A stretch of DNA of 64,000 nt from Pollenia angustigena (Eukaryota > Arthropoda > Insecta > Diptera > Polleniidae): assembly GCA_930367215.1 (NCBI GenBank), contig OV884059.1, positions 238,203,803 through 238,267,802 of the forward strand, read 5' to 3'. Under the pieces are notes generated by a model, which was not told where the DNA came from, did not search any database, and was given only the letters and a program-made list of their open reading frames with translations. Position numbers and translations under genes: made by a program. Shown here piece by piece: positions 33,584 to 44,134 of this stretch; within the stretch, counting starts at the first letter, position 1; every line of letters begins with the position of its first letter.

Positions 33584-34440
33584 GGATTTGAGGTCTATAG
33601 ACTTAGCAGGAGAGGTGATATAGGTTCCCAAATAAGGACATCTCGGGTATAACAAAAACTAAAAAGATTCTTAGTTCTTAAGTTTAGCTGGATGCTAAAA
33701 ATAATTTTTTAGTGAAATGCGCTTGCCGAGTTCTTCATAATTTATAACTGGTCTAGAATTTTGGAACTTGGACTCAAATTAATCATAATTTGTTTTTAAT
33801 ATTTTTTTGTGAATTATCAACAAGATTTTGTTTGTCGTGCTTTATTCCCAACTTTTATTTTTGATGGGATAAGCTATTCCTATACACCCAGAGAAAAAAC
33901 ATGTTTAAATATGGTCACCTCCAAAAAAACTATTTTTAAAGAAAATTGTATACATATTATGGTTAGTATAACCATATTATTGTAACCGACAACCATATTA
34001 TGATTGAATTAGTCCTCCATCAAGAAGCAACAACCTTATTATGATTGCCTCCGAACAAGTTATGGTAAAAAATAACTACAACATGTTTAACACTTATAAT
34101 AGAGTGGTTGGTTTTCAACCAAATCATGTTGCTCTTGGAAAAGAGGATAATACTATTGTTAATTTTAAAACAAATTATTGTCATATTTAACCATTACATG
34201 TTTAGAGGCAACCATAATATGGTTGTGGCTTCTTGATGGAGGACTAATTTAACCATTACATGGTTGTAGGTGACAATAATATGGTTATATTAACCATAAT
34301 ATGTTTCAAAATTTCTTTAAAAATTGTTTTGTTGGAGGTGACCATATTTAAACATGTTTTTTCTCTGCGTGTACGCATTTCACTGGTTGCCTAGGCCAGA
34401 TCATCAGGAAACTTCATCCTAAGATTTAAGAAAAACTGTA
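33584..34440 (+). repeat. GATAAGC-family repeat, copy 2, split by a MITE
   Basis: The sequence GATGGGATAAGCTATTCCTA leads up to 33882, and CGCATTTCACTGGTTGCCTA resumes at 34374, continuing GGCCAGATCATCAGGAAACT. The intact version is at 35995-36085. Left of it, GTCGTGCTTTATTCCCAAC (33836 on) is the complement of the GTTGGGAATAAAGCACG-like block seen at 2811-2830, so the family extends at least 200 bp. The left boundary inside 33584-33830 is not defined. Confidence 0.6.
33885..34371. mobile_element. 487-bp MITE with long near-perfect TIRs and TA target
   Basis: The ends CACCCAGAGAAAAAACATGT and the complement of the right end, CACGCAGAGAAAAAACATGT, continue TTAAATATGGTCACCTCC on both sides, so the TIR is at least 38 bp. 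TA flanks both sides (33883-33884, 34372-34373); the empty site in the 36000 copy reads CTATGCGC. The body repeats AACCATAATATGGTT-like words about ten times in both directions. A related left end, CACGCAGAGAAAAAGTG, is at 43904. A TA duplication suggests the Tc1/mariner side, but no transposase is present. Confidence 0.82.
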
Positions 34441-35674
34441 GATATTATACAAATAAATTCGCTTAACAGTGTTATTTGTATAAAACGTATCATGTAAATG
34501 TTGGCCATGACTTCGTCTGAGGTGGTCCTTTCGGACCGTCCAATTTTGGGCGACTGGCTCGAGTTTGTTTGACCCGATATGTTTATAATAATTTTGCAAT
34601 ACGAATACCAAGACCCGTGCTTGGTAGGCATTATATTTCTAAACAACACTAATATTTAAGAATTTTCGGCTGTTTTTTGGGAATTGTGGGATTCGTTTTG
34701 TAAGTTTAATAAAATTTTGAGCTGGCTTGTATTAAGCATTAAAAAATGTATTTACTTGTAAAATTTCATTTAATAATATTAGCTAACAAAGACTTTATTG
34801 CATAAACTAAAGTTTATATTGTTTACAAAAACTCATAAGCAAATTTTTTTCAAAATTTCTGCAACGAATTTTAAAATTATATTAGTTTACGATATCTATA
34901 CACAATTCCCAACCCTTTGATGTATAATATGTCTACTTTGTAATAATAATTTTTATCATTTTATTATATGAAGAAATATTTTTTATGTAGATAGCACTTT
35001 TTTACAAAGAAAAAAGAAACGTGTGTGTTAGATAGCACAAATAATATTTATGAAAACACAAACGTTTTGGGAAATTTTTTTTTCCAAATGTAAATGACAG
35101 ATGACCCTTCCGTAAGGGAACTCGTTTCTATAAAAACCACATTTTTGAAAAATTGCAGATAGCACTATTTGAAAAATAACCATCGATTTAAAAAAAATAT
35201 ATAAAAAAAGTTTTAATAAAAACTTGTTTATAAGGAATAAGCTCGTTCGCACACATATGCATTTGGGAATTAGGTCAAAACTGGACAATGTGGCACATGT
35301 GAGTTTCTAGGACAAGCATTTGCATATATCGCAAGATATTTTGAAAAAAAAAACTTTTTTTAATTAAGCAATTTATTTCTAATCAAAAACAGCAGCTACA
35401 ATAAACGTGTTATTGAAATAAGAAATATATTATTTATAAATTTTTAGTTAAAAAAACTTTTCCCAATTTTCTTAATTTAAAATTTTAAAAAACATAAAAC
35501 CTTTAAATTATCTTGCAATTTCCTCGTCGAATTACTTTTTAAAAAGATGAGTTTTGGGTGCTTCGGTAGATGATAGCAAATAAAATAAAGAAGAAGTCAT
35601 AAATTTCTACTTTTTTAAATTCCCTTAGCTAATTACGCGAAGCTTTACGCTTGCTTGCCGGAATGAAACATGAT
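34441..35674. other. No gene seen; GATAGCAC words
   Basis: GATAGCAC-type words recur at 34991, 35028 and 35157 and match fragments near 28246-28470. Two overlapping open frames near 34420-34650 have no recognisable motif and are not called. Confidence 0.45.
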
Positions 35675-35755
35675 TCACTGGCGGGAATCAAACCCGCAAG
35701 ACAGGCGCTGATAGACTAGCTTACTACCAGCTAACATACCGGGGCACCTAATGAA
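35675..35755 (-). repeat. tRNA-derived SINE-like block
   Basis: On the minus strand: GCCCCGGTATGTTAGCTGGT (A-box-like, TTAGCTGGTAG) and, about 45 bases on, GCGGGTTTGATTCCCGC, a perfect T arm with a B-box core. The 3' side does not pair with GCCCCGG, so it is not an intact tRNA. The part AAGCTAGTCTATCAG also appears, diverged, in the block at 59140-59205, which supports a shared SINE. Confidence 0.55.
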
Positions 35756-35847
35756 AGGCAACGTTAAAAAAGGACGACAAACATTTTTGCGGAAAATTTT
35801 CGAATTGCACTGCTTTTAAAAGCTCTCATAGATAACCGAACTAAAAC

Positions 35848-35985
35848 TGGCGCGATGCCAACAAAATCATATCAAGCAAAATGGCCCAAATCAATATCCA
35901 AAAAATCGCCCAAACGAAAAATGGCCCACCATAAACAGAAAATAGCCCAAAAAATAAAAATGGAAATTAAATCAAAAAATGGCAA
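35848..35985 (+). mobile_element. Possible word-repeat element E, left part only
   Basis: It starts GGCGCGATGCCAACAAAATC, similar to the ends of elements A-C, and continues with variants of AAAAATGGCCCAAA. A GATAAGC-family repeat follows directly and no right end is seen. Confidence 0.35.
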
Positions 35986-36140
35986 ATAAACTGAAATTTA
36001 TTGTTGGTGGGATAAGCTATTGCTATGCGCATTTCACTGGTTGCTTAGGCCAGATCATAAGGAAACTTCATCCAAAAATTGTTGATAGTTATTCTTATAA
36101 AGTAGTATTTAGGCCAGTGAAGGGCACATTTGCAAATCCT
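35986..36140 (+). repeat. GATAAGC-family repeat, copy 3
   Basis: GGTGGGATAAGCTATTGCTA, GCGCATTTCACTGGTTGCTT and AGGCCAGATCATAAGGAAAC occur without interruption. This copy shows the empty site of the MITE at 33885-34371. Confidence 0.7.
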
Positions 36141-36357
36141 ATGTACGCGTGCATAGGAATTAAAATGCTGCTGTTGTGACGTCGACACATGTACACTATA
36201 AACTTCTTTGTGTGGTCTGTGACAATGTACGTTCGGCTGTTGCTTTGTTGTTATTTCGTCAACACAAGTTTTTTGATCTTTTTCATTTAAAAATGAAACA
36301 AATTTCCATCTGGCATCACCTAAACATAAGAATTTTCATTAAGAAAATTGACATACA

Positions 36358-36720
36358 TATCGTTACCTAAAACGCAAAAGGCCCTTACTAACAAAAAATT
36401 ATAAATCGACTTTTTCATTAAATCCGATGAATGTCATTTACACTAATGTCCATAATAAATTTTGGAATCTTTCAACCAAAATTAGCAATTTTATTAACAA
36501 AAAACAAACGGCCCTACCAACAAAAGATTATATGAAACGCGCTAAAAGGCCTTACTAAAACTTTGCATAATATGCAACATTGTCAATTTTCAAAACAACT
36601 CGTAGGTTTTACAAGAAAAAATAGAAGAAAAATAAATTATAAATAGTTTAAGACAATTTATCGATTAATTTAAAATTTTCAAAATGTTAGATAGGGCGTT
36701 TTGCGTTTTAGGTAACGATA
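36358..36720. mobile_element. Small TIR element F
   Basis: TATCGTTACCTAAAACGCAA at 36358 is mirrored by the complement of 36690-36719 (TATCGTTACCTAAAACGCAA as well). The 363-bp body contains words like AAACGGCCCTACCAACAAAA and AAAGGCCTTACTAA. No target duplication is clear and nothing is encoded. Confidence 0.65.
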
Positions 36721-36721
36721 T

Positions 36722-37890
36722 AAACAATTAGTTAGTTAATCGCAAATAACTTTTATTTGCGAATAGGGTACGTATAAACGTAGTAATAGTCACTTAACTT
36801 CAAAAGTCATCATTATTTCAAATTCTATGGTAAGTTTTTTTTTTAAATTTGAGAGTTTTGAAGTGGCTGCTCCAGACATCTTGTCGTAACTTTGAAACGA
36901 CGTACTCGATTTTGTTATGCAATGCACCTAAGATTTTTAAATTACACCAGATTTAAGTCTTTTTTATATAATTTCCTGATTTAGCCATTAGTTTTGGAGC
37001 TTTTGAGGGACAAATTCATAAAAAATTTTAACCAACAAATACTTCCCAGTTTAAAGCAATAAAATTAAAAATTTCAAAACTAGGTACTTTCAGTTTGTCG
37101 GGAATAAAACAGAAATTCGTAGCTTTACGATTTACTTCTAAAACTGACAAATATTTGTTGATTTCAGTTGATTATGCATTTTTTGAGTTCCAAACTTTTG
37201 GCTTGTTGCACGGTGCAATCAGCCTGACAACGGATGCCGTTAGATCGACTCAAAAAGTGATTCTAATATGACTGGTATACTTAAAGGTTTTTCAATTAAA
37301 ATTACTTATAATAATTATTAAACGGTTCAAGAGAATAAATTGATAGAATTCTCTTAATTTTATTGTAGGTAAAAAACTAAATTTGAGAATTGCATTTTGT
37401 TTATCAGAGATTCTTCCAAGAACTTGAATAAAGTCGGTTATGGCAAAAACAAACTCATACTCTTTCCGAAATCTTGCATAATGTGCAAACACCTATTTTT
37501 CGAGAAATAACTTATAAACACTAGAACTTCTTATCAATTTATCTTAAATTTTTCATTTACATTAGATAAATTTTAAACGCACTTTAAGTTTGCCTTAATT
37601 AACATATTTGCCACCCAACTCGTCATTAAAATTTTATTGGATCTCATGACCTAAACACTCATGTTAATTGCCCACTCACTCCTTTCTTGTGTTCGCTTAT
37701 TAAATCAACTTTCAAATAGTATAGCGAGTAAAAAAGATTTGCTGGAGGCCTTACTGGGGGCCCTCTTATGAAGAAAACACTATTTTATCTATTTAAAATT
37801 ATTAAGAAATTCTAAGATTACCAGATTTTGAGAAATTACCCAAACTTCTTCACCAACAGGGAGTTCAAATGGACATTCAAATAACATCCA
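36722..37890. other. No gene seen
   Basis: No frame with motifs and no repeat with another copy recognised. Confidence 0.45.
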
Positions 37891-38887
37891 AGTCCACACA
37901 AAAGAGCTTTGTCATTCCATGTTTTTTGCTCAAAATCATTCTATATGGCAAGAAGTCATATCACAAACTATCGCTTCCATAATTTGCCACAGACGCAATA
38001 AAAAGCCTACTCACAGAAAACAGCTTAGTACAACTAAAACCGTAACGATTAATGCCGTTATTATAAGTTTCGACATGTCACAGTTTAAAAGAACTAGAAT
38101 CACACTGCCAGATTTCGAAACAATCGGTCCATAGTTTATCATAGGCCCAAATAGAGCCCAGTCCGGAAAGTCATTAAATACACCTTAGATAGATATTGTA
38201 GTAAAATTTGGTCTAATTTAGGTTGGTCCCTAATTAACCCTTCTGCATTCGGCTCTTACTTTTACCATCTATGTATGATCTTTGAAGGACAATTGGATCC
38301 AAAAAATCTATCACTTAAAATCTATTTAACCCATTAAGGCCCGAGCCATGATCCCATTGAGCTATAATGATGAAACTTTTAAAATTTGATTGTTTATACC
38401 TAATTATGAAAGAAAACTAATTTTGGGCAAATCGGATACGTGGGTGCCCAGATAACCCCCGTTGCGAAAACGCAACGTTGGGCCTTAACGATATACAAAT
38501 AAAGCGCATTTGAAAAAATTTTTAATTAAAATATTTTATTCACTTCTTTAGGAAAATAAATTTAAAAAGACATAAATTTAAAAACACTCTACGTCACATT
38601 TTTCACATTTGTAAATTGATCGGTCCATAATTTCCCATATGACCCATATAAAGCCCACTCTCGAAAAACACTGTAGTACGCCTAAAACCATAACAAATAA
38701 TTCTATTATAATTATAAATTTTGTTCTGTCACAGTTTTACATGACAAGAAATCACACTGTCAACTTTCGTAAAGATCATTTCATAATTTACCACAAGTAC
38801 AATATAGTGCCCACTCCTGAAATATCCTAGCTGTCAGTGGATGGTATCAAATATTTGCCATAGCCAAATATAGCACTCTTACTGGTT
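37890..38887 (+). mobile_element. DINE/mini-me-like repeat, decayed copy
   Basis: The end GGTATCAAATATTTGCCATA, GCCAAATATAGCACTCTTACTGG (38845-38885) is a mutated form of the family end. Inside, two blocks resemble each other: GTCCATAGTTTATCATAGGC near 38126 and related sequence near 38620, both followed by CCC.CTC..GAAA and GTCACAGTTTAA.A-type words, as in the copies at 46846 and 60151. The start is not defined. Confidence 0.55.
38338..38484. mobile_element. TTAA-flanked MITE, copy 1
   Basis: TTAA (38334-38337), then GGCCCGAGCCATGATCCCAT; it ends GCGAAAACGCAACGTTGGGCC, then TTAA (38485-38488). A second copy with the same flanks and shared order is at 63770-63920. TTAA targets suggest piggyBac mobilisation, though TIRs start GGCCC/GACCC rather than the usual CCC. 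Confidence 0.65.
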
Positions 38888-38964
38888 TTCTTTAATATCC
38901 TCGGAGAGGAAAATTTCACATTACTTTTGCAGTTTTCTATTACTGTAGCTATTGAAGTAACCCT

Positions 38965-39415
38965 GCTGGAAATTTGTGTCAATTGTTCCAACAGACTGGT
39001 CCTGGGAGTTGTGAAAATAGAACAAGTTCAAAAAGATAGAACTCATGACCAGTGAAAGGAGAACTAATCATCAAACTATATAAAGAACAAGAAGGTAAAA
39101 AAGTAATGAATTACGGTACAGTCTTCACCGATGGTGTGACACTTTTTTTGGGACTTTCTAAAATTTGGTTCTTAAATTTAGTTCTAGGACTTGTTTTATT
39201 GAAATAATACTACATTGTATCGAAATAATCTTATATTGTTATAACTAAACACGTTCATTGAGAATGTTGTGTGACTGGCCAAATGGTGTCAATTAACCAA
39301 TGACAACCCCATGGAAAAGAGATAGGTCTTATTCATATAAACCGTTAGAACTAGAACCGGTCTCTACCCCCAAAGACCTATCACGGGACTACTTTGACAT
39401 GGAGAATTTACTTAC
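38965..39415 (-). repeat. Interspersed repeat, copy 2 of 2
   Basis: It is the complement of 10496-10925, with shared blocks GACTGGTCCTGG, GAACTCATGACC, AATGGTGTCAATTAACCAAT, ACAACCCCAT and GAACCGGTCTCTACC. Confidence 0.7.
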
Positions 39416-42219
39416 TGCGTAATATCCTGTATTTAAAAAATTGGCCATTTGTTTGAAAAAGATGAAAAAATTATCGAAATTTCAAAACACATAAGTAATA
39501 ACAACTTATAATTTAGATGTTTTAATATGTTGTTTTAAATAGCAAGCGATTGTATGAATATATTATATATTATATATAATATATTTGATAATTTATATAG
39601 CTCGGGAACCCGAGCTAAGTTTTCAAAACATTTTGACAGATTTGCTCAACTAGTAGTCTACTTTCATTTCGCGTTGCAAGTGTTGGGGGTCGTGGCGATG
39701 ACCACGACTGTTTCACAGTGTAATTAATAGATCATATGTCGAGCCCACTCCTGCAATATTATAACTGTAGGTGGAGGGTACCAAAGATGACCACTCTTAA
39801 TTGTTTTTATGAATGTCGAGACTCTTTTGGTTTCTCGATAAGATTTTACTGAGCGGGGGCCAAAGAATTCCTAAAATTTAGCAAGTAATGGAAAGGCCCA
39901 GCAGTTCTCCACTGTTGATACAACAATAACCGTTTAGAAAAAAATACCTCTTTGTTTATGTTTTTCATTTAAACACTGTCACTTTGAAAACAAAATTAGC
40001 ATAATCTAAATAAAAACAATAACAGCTAAAGCAGAGACTTTGACTACAGTGACACAGTAAGTAACATTTCTTTTATTTTTCCGCCCCACTTATGTTCTCA
40101 TCACTTTCTGACACATTTGTTGGTTGTGCTTAGAATAAATTTATGTATGCTGCCAGAAAAAAGATTTCAAAAATATAAACGGGATTGAAAAAAATAGCCA
40201 AATTTTCCCTACATACCAAAAACAAGTTTTTCACTAACTAGTCTCTAAAATGAATATAAAAAAATCTATGAAAAATAAAAGTTGTAATTAAATATCATTT
40301 ATAATTTTAATAGATTTTTTTTATTTAATTTCTGTTTGTAGAAACTTAAACCAAATTTCGTGTGAGAAATTTTATGAAAAAAAATACAAATTTTTGTATT
40401 TTATTGCTGTTTTCAAAAAAATTTTATTGAAATTAGTAACTTTGTTTTTATTTTCTAAAAACTGGAAGTTAAAAATAAGTTTTAATTAAACTTATTTTTT
40501 TTTTTGTTTTCCAAAAATTTGCTTATCAAACGTTAAAGAAAGTGAACTTTTCGTAGACATTTTTACACAGACACCAAATTTTAATTTTTTATTTAATTCT
40601 TGATAAAGAATAATTACGTTTAATTAAAAAATATTTTGTATAATAAATATATATTAAAAGAAGGGTAAACAATTTTAAAGTTAAAAAAATTCCGTCTGAT
40701 TTTCCCTACGCTAATATTTTAGAGTTTTTTCACATGGATTTTTCCTTACTTCTGGCAACTCTGCTGCAGGCTTATGACCTAATAAACCCTTTTTACATTG
40801 TTCTTTATTTTATTAAGGGTTTCCCTTAGAAACAACATGTTCCATATATAACGGAGTTTCCGGGAATATTTCGTTTTTTTTTTAAATTGTAGACTATTTA
40901 GCCGTCTTGTTTAAGAGATAGATTTTTTTTAAATTGTACAACACAGTTTGACTGCTTTCCTAAACATCTAAATGAAACGTCAATTATAGTTAAAAATACT
41001 GGTTGCATTTGGGAACACAAAACATTATTGCACTGCATATCAACATGCGTTTAGTAACGCAACCACGTTTACGATTTTTACTTTACGAAGACCCAAATAA
41101 AACTCTATCACATCGCCGTCTTGCGTTTTATTTATAGCTATTTATAGTTAGACGTAAACATTTTTTTTTAATGCTCACCGATCCCATTGCTTTGTTTTTT
41201 CAAGAACAAAACGTTGGCAGAATTAGCGACACACAATTTTTTATGTTCTTCGATGTGGGGAAAACGTATGGCAAGAAACCCCATATAAAAAGCAACAATA
41301 ACAATCAAGATGGTGTTTTTGTATATGGCGATATGGCGATGTAAGACATCGGTGCTTAAACAATTGTTTTAACAACGCTGTTTTAACAAGAACTAAACAT
41401 CGACAAAAGCAGTCTTCACTATCCAAATTCTTGTCTTCATAAGAAATTCTTTGTTGTTTTAACAGGTTAAAATTTAACTAATGGTCGTTAACAGAAGCGA
41501 AATATAACGTAGGACAAAATGACAGTTTGTTGGCAAGCGATACATACAATGCTGTCTACACGTGCACATAATTTTTTTTGGTTATGTTTTTAAATAAATC
41601 TCCTAATCAATAGCAGCACTGATGGTGGATTTTTCGAAAAGATACCTACACAAGAAGAAAATAATTAGTTATAAAAAATAAATTTCACTCGAATGTGTTT
41701 AACTATTAAAGCTTTGACAAAAATAAAGTACAAAACAGAAAAAATATATATTTATGTACTTTTAATAAATTCAATTAAATATTTCAACATTTAATAATAT
41801 CCCAGTGGTATAAGAAAGAACCATATTCATTAGTAACTAGCGAAATGGTCGGCATATTCAATTTATACACCAATGCCGCTAATTATAGTGTATACCACAG
41901 TGTACACTACATATCTCTTTCTTCAGACAATTACAGCTGAAAAATTTTGTACCCACTATTCGTTAGCTTCTTCGCTTAACCTGAGTTATGCAGGAAACAT
42001 ATTTTTTCCAAGATAAATTCTTAATTTGTCACTAAGGCATTGATCCCCATTTCAGCAAACAATTGTTTAGAAATTCAAATACTTTGTTTTTTAAGATATC
42101 TTCGAAAAAAAACATATACAAACATAGTGGTGTCGCCAACTTTTAAAACTACAAACAAATATTTTTAAGCGATTTAAGGGAAAATAACAATATTTAACCG
42201 TTTTGGACAAGAAAATATC
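39416..42219. other. No gene seen; repeat fragments
   Basis: It contains an AT palindrome ending in AGCTCGGGAACCCGAGCT (39599-39616) and a DINE-like tail at about 39762-39812 (GGAGGGTACCAAAGATGACC). There is also a repeat at 40140-40770 whose ends GCTGCCAGAA and TTCTGGCAACTCTGCT are short inverted repeats. The right part of that repeat (TTTTCCCTACGCTAATATTT) recurs at 42900-42995. No coding sequence. Confidence 0.45.
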
Positions 42220-42360
42220 CAGCCTTATTCCGGTTGTCGTTATCGTCATCGACAGTGTCGCTTTTTGTCATAGATTAAAGTAATACACAACCGGTGCTCT
42301 TTAATCTTCTACAAAAAAACGACACTGTCGATGACGATAACGACAACCGGAATAAGGCTG
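42220..42360. mobile_element. 141-bp hairpin with 41-bp perfect arms
   Basis: Arms 42220-42260 and 42320-42360 are exact complements (starting CAGCCTTATTCCGGTTGTCG). The 59-base loop has a smaller inverted pair, GATTAAAG and CTTTAATC. The arms are CG-rich relative to the neighbourhood. It may be a mini-MITE or the fold of a small-RNA precursor; no target duplication is evident. Confidence 0.7.
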
Positions 42361-42899
42361 ATAACTAAAAATCAGTGTTCGAAAATAAACACTACATATC
42401 GTTCCTTAGTGTTCGGTTCGGAAGATTAGTAGAAAACACAAACGCTTATATTGTTTGTGCAGAAAATCATTTAAAAATAACGTTTTCCTGTTTGTCCTCT
42501 TTCGAACACAAAAACAACAAAAGATGAGAAGATTTAAAACAAAAACAAAAAGTGGTCTGTGATAAAATTTTTTGTTTGTTCATTTCTTTATCAATGTAAA
42601 AAGAAAAATATTATAGAGCATTCAAATATAATGTTTATCTACAGTATCACTACAATTGTTCTGTTTTTTAACGAATAACAAAACATTATATAATGTTTGG
42701 TTCCTTCTTTATAATAGTTACGAACGGTATTAAGGGTTGTGTTCATCTACACAATCACTAAAAGAATAGATATCGTTCTTGGGTACGTGAGGCGAACGCG
42801 AAATAATGGACTGTTTATTTTCGAACACTGCTAAAAATACGTTTTTTTTGCATATATTTCATAAAAAATGCGATATGACGAAAAATCCGTACATATTGG

Positions 42900-42995
42900 A
42901 GATTAAAAAAAAAATCTGTCCAATTTTCCCTACGCTTCTATTTCAGAATCAAAAATACATACGTATAGGGATTTTCCCCTACTTCTGGCAACACT
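42900..42995 (+). repeat. Repeat fragment shared with 40680-40770
   Basis: AATTTTCCCTACGCTTCTAT and CCTACTTCTGGCAACACTGC match the right part of the repeat at 40140-40770. Confidence 0.55.
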
Positions 42996-43603
42996 GCTCC
43001 TAATAATTGTTTTTTTTTTAATGACAAAAATATTTATTTTTTTTTAAGATAATGCCGAAAAAACATATAAGTAAAAATTAGGCATAAAAAGTACAGGGAC
43101 TCAGAAACCCTAAATTTGTTTACGTAGAGTCGTTGTTTAATTGCTGTCATTTGTATATTTAACGTCACTCATGAATCTTGATGTATGTACATTGTGCGAG
43201 TAGAAGAAACGACATGCATGCTGAATTTGTTTTAACAAGAAGTAGTTTATATTATATTTATTTATGCCTTCTTTAGAAAACGTGGAAGTCTTTATAATGC
43301 TTATTGAAATTCGTATGTTATTTACAACTGTAGGGGATTATCTGTTTGTGCTGATGTATTTAATATCTAGAAATCATGATCTGGGCTAAACGTTTTTTAA
43401 CGAGTAAACAGTAAATTAAACGAAAGTTCTTTTCTTAATGGTAGATTTTCAGTATGGTTATTTAACAAAATTATTAGGTGTTATTACATTGAAATTTTTT
43501 TATCGTTTCCCCTTTTTATTGTGTTAAATTATCTTATATTAAATTAATTTTTCAAGATATGTTTCTACTTTAAAGATCAAACATTTGTGGTTCTCGTCCT
43601 TAA

Positions 43604-43900
43604 TCCGTCCAATGCTTGTTTACTTGACAACGAAATCTAAAAGATTTGATTTGAAATCTTCCTCAAAGTCTAGTGCGTTTACATTTTAATTTTTGACACA
43701 AGCGAGAGATTTTTTGCAAAACAAAAAAAAACTGACTTAAAGTTTTTTGTGTTACACATACAAAAGTATTTAGAAATGCGCATTTAAAAATTTGCATTAA
43801 GCCTTATTTACAATCAATGAATTTTTTGAATCAAGTTTGAACAAATGTAATTTTTTTTTTCTTACGCAGGGAAGTATTTTTAGTGCTATATGAAAAAACT
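43604..43900 (-). mobile_element. H-type MITE, partial inverted copy
   Basis: The complement matches two parts of 56213-56877: AATGTAAACGCACTAGA with following AAATCAAATC, and GCAGGGAAGTATTTTTAGTG (56300-56340). The middle is missing or diverged. Confidence 0.5.
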
Positions 43901-43903
43901 ATA

Positions 43904-44126
43904 CACGCAGAGAAAAAGTGTGGTTGGGCATGGTTACGGCAACAACACTTTGTTTAATGTAACAATATATTGTTGTCGTACACAAATAATTGCTTTTTTA
44001 TTTAATATATCAACAATACTGTAGTAACTGCAAACATATCAGTGTTTATCGCAATTATAAATTTGAGTATTGTTGACCGAAAAAGACTTATTTTTCTAAC
44101 AACTAAATTATGATAACTTTTAAAAC
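43904..44126 (+). mobile_element. Left end of a CACGCAGAG MITE
   Basis: CACGCAGAGAAAAAGTGTGG follows a TA dinucleotide and resembles the TIR of the MITE at 33885-34371. The body has ACAACAATACTG/CAACACTTTG words. A matching right end was not found; it may have been lost, or lie beyond the nested elements at 44135-47385. Confidence 0.4.
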
Positions 44127-44134
44127 ATATTCAC

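Noticed and set aside
34419..34649. Overlapping 61- and 76-codon minus-strand frames including an NWTVRKDHLRRSHG segment
   Set aside because: No recognised motif and no support from neighbours; likely part of an unclassified repeat.
35675..35755. Functional tRNA gene
   Set aside because: The T arm is good but the acceptor stem does not pair and no normal anticodon arm can be drawn.
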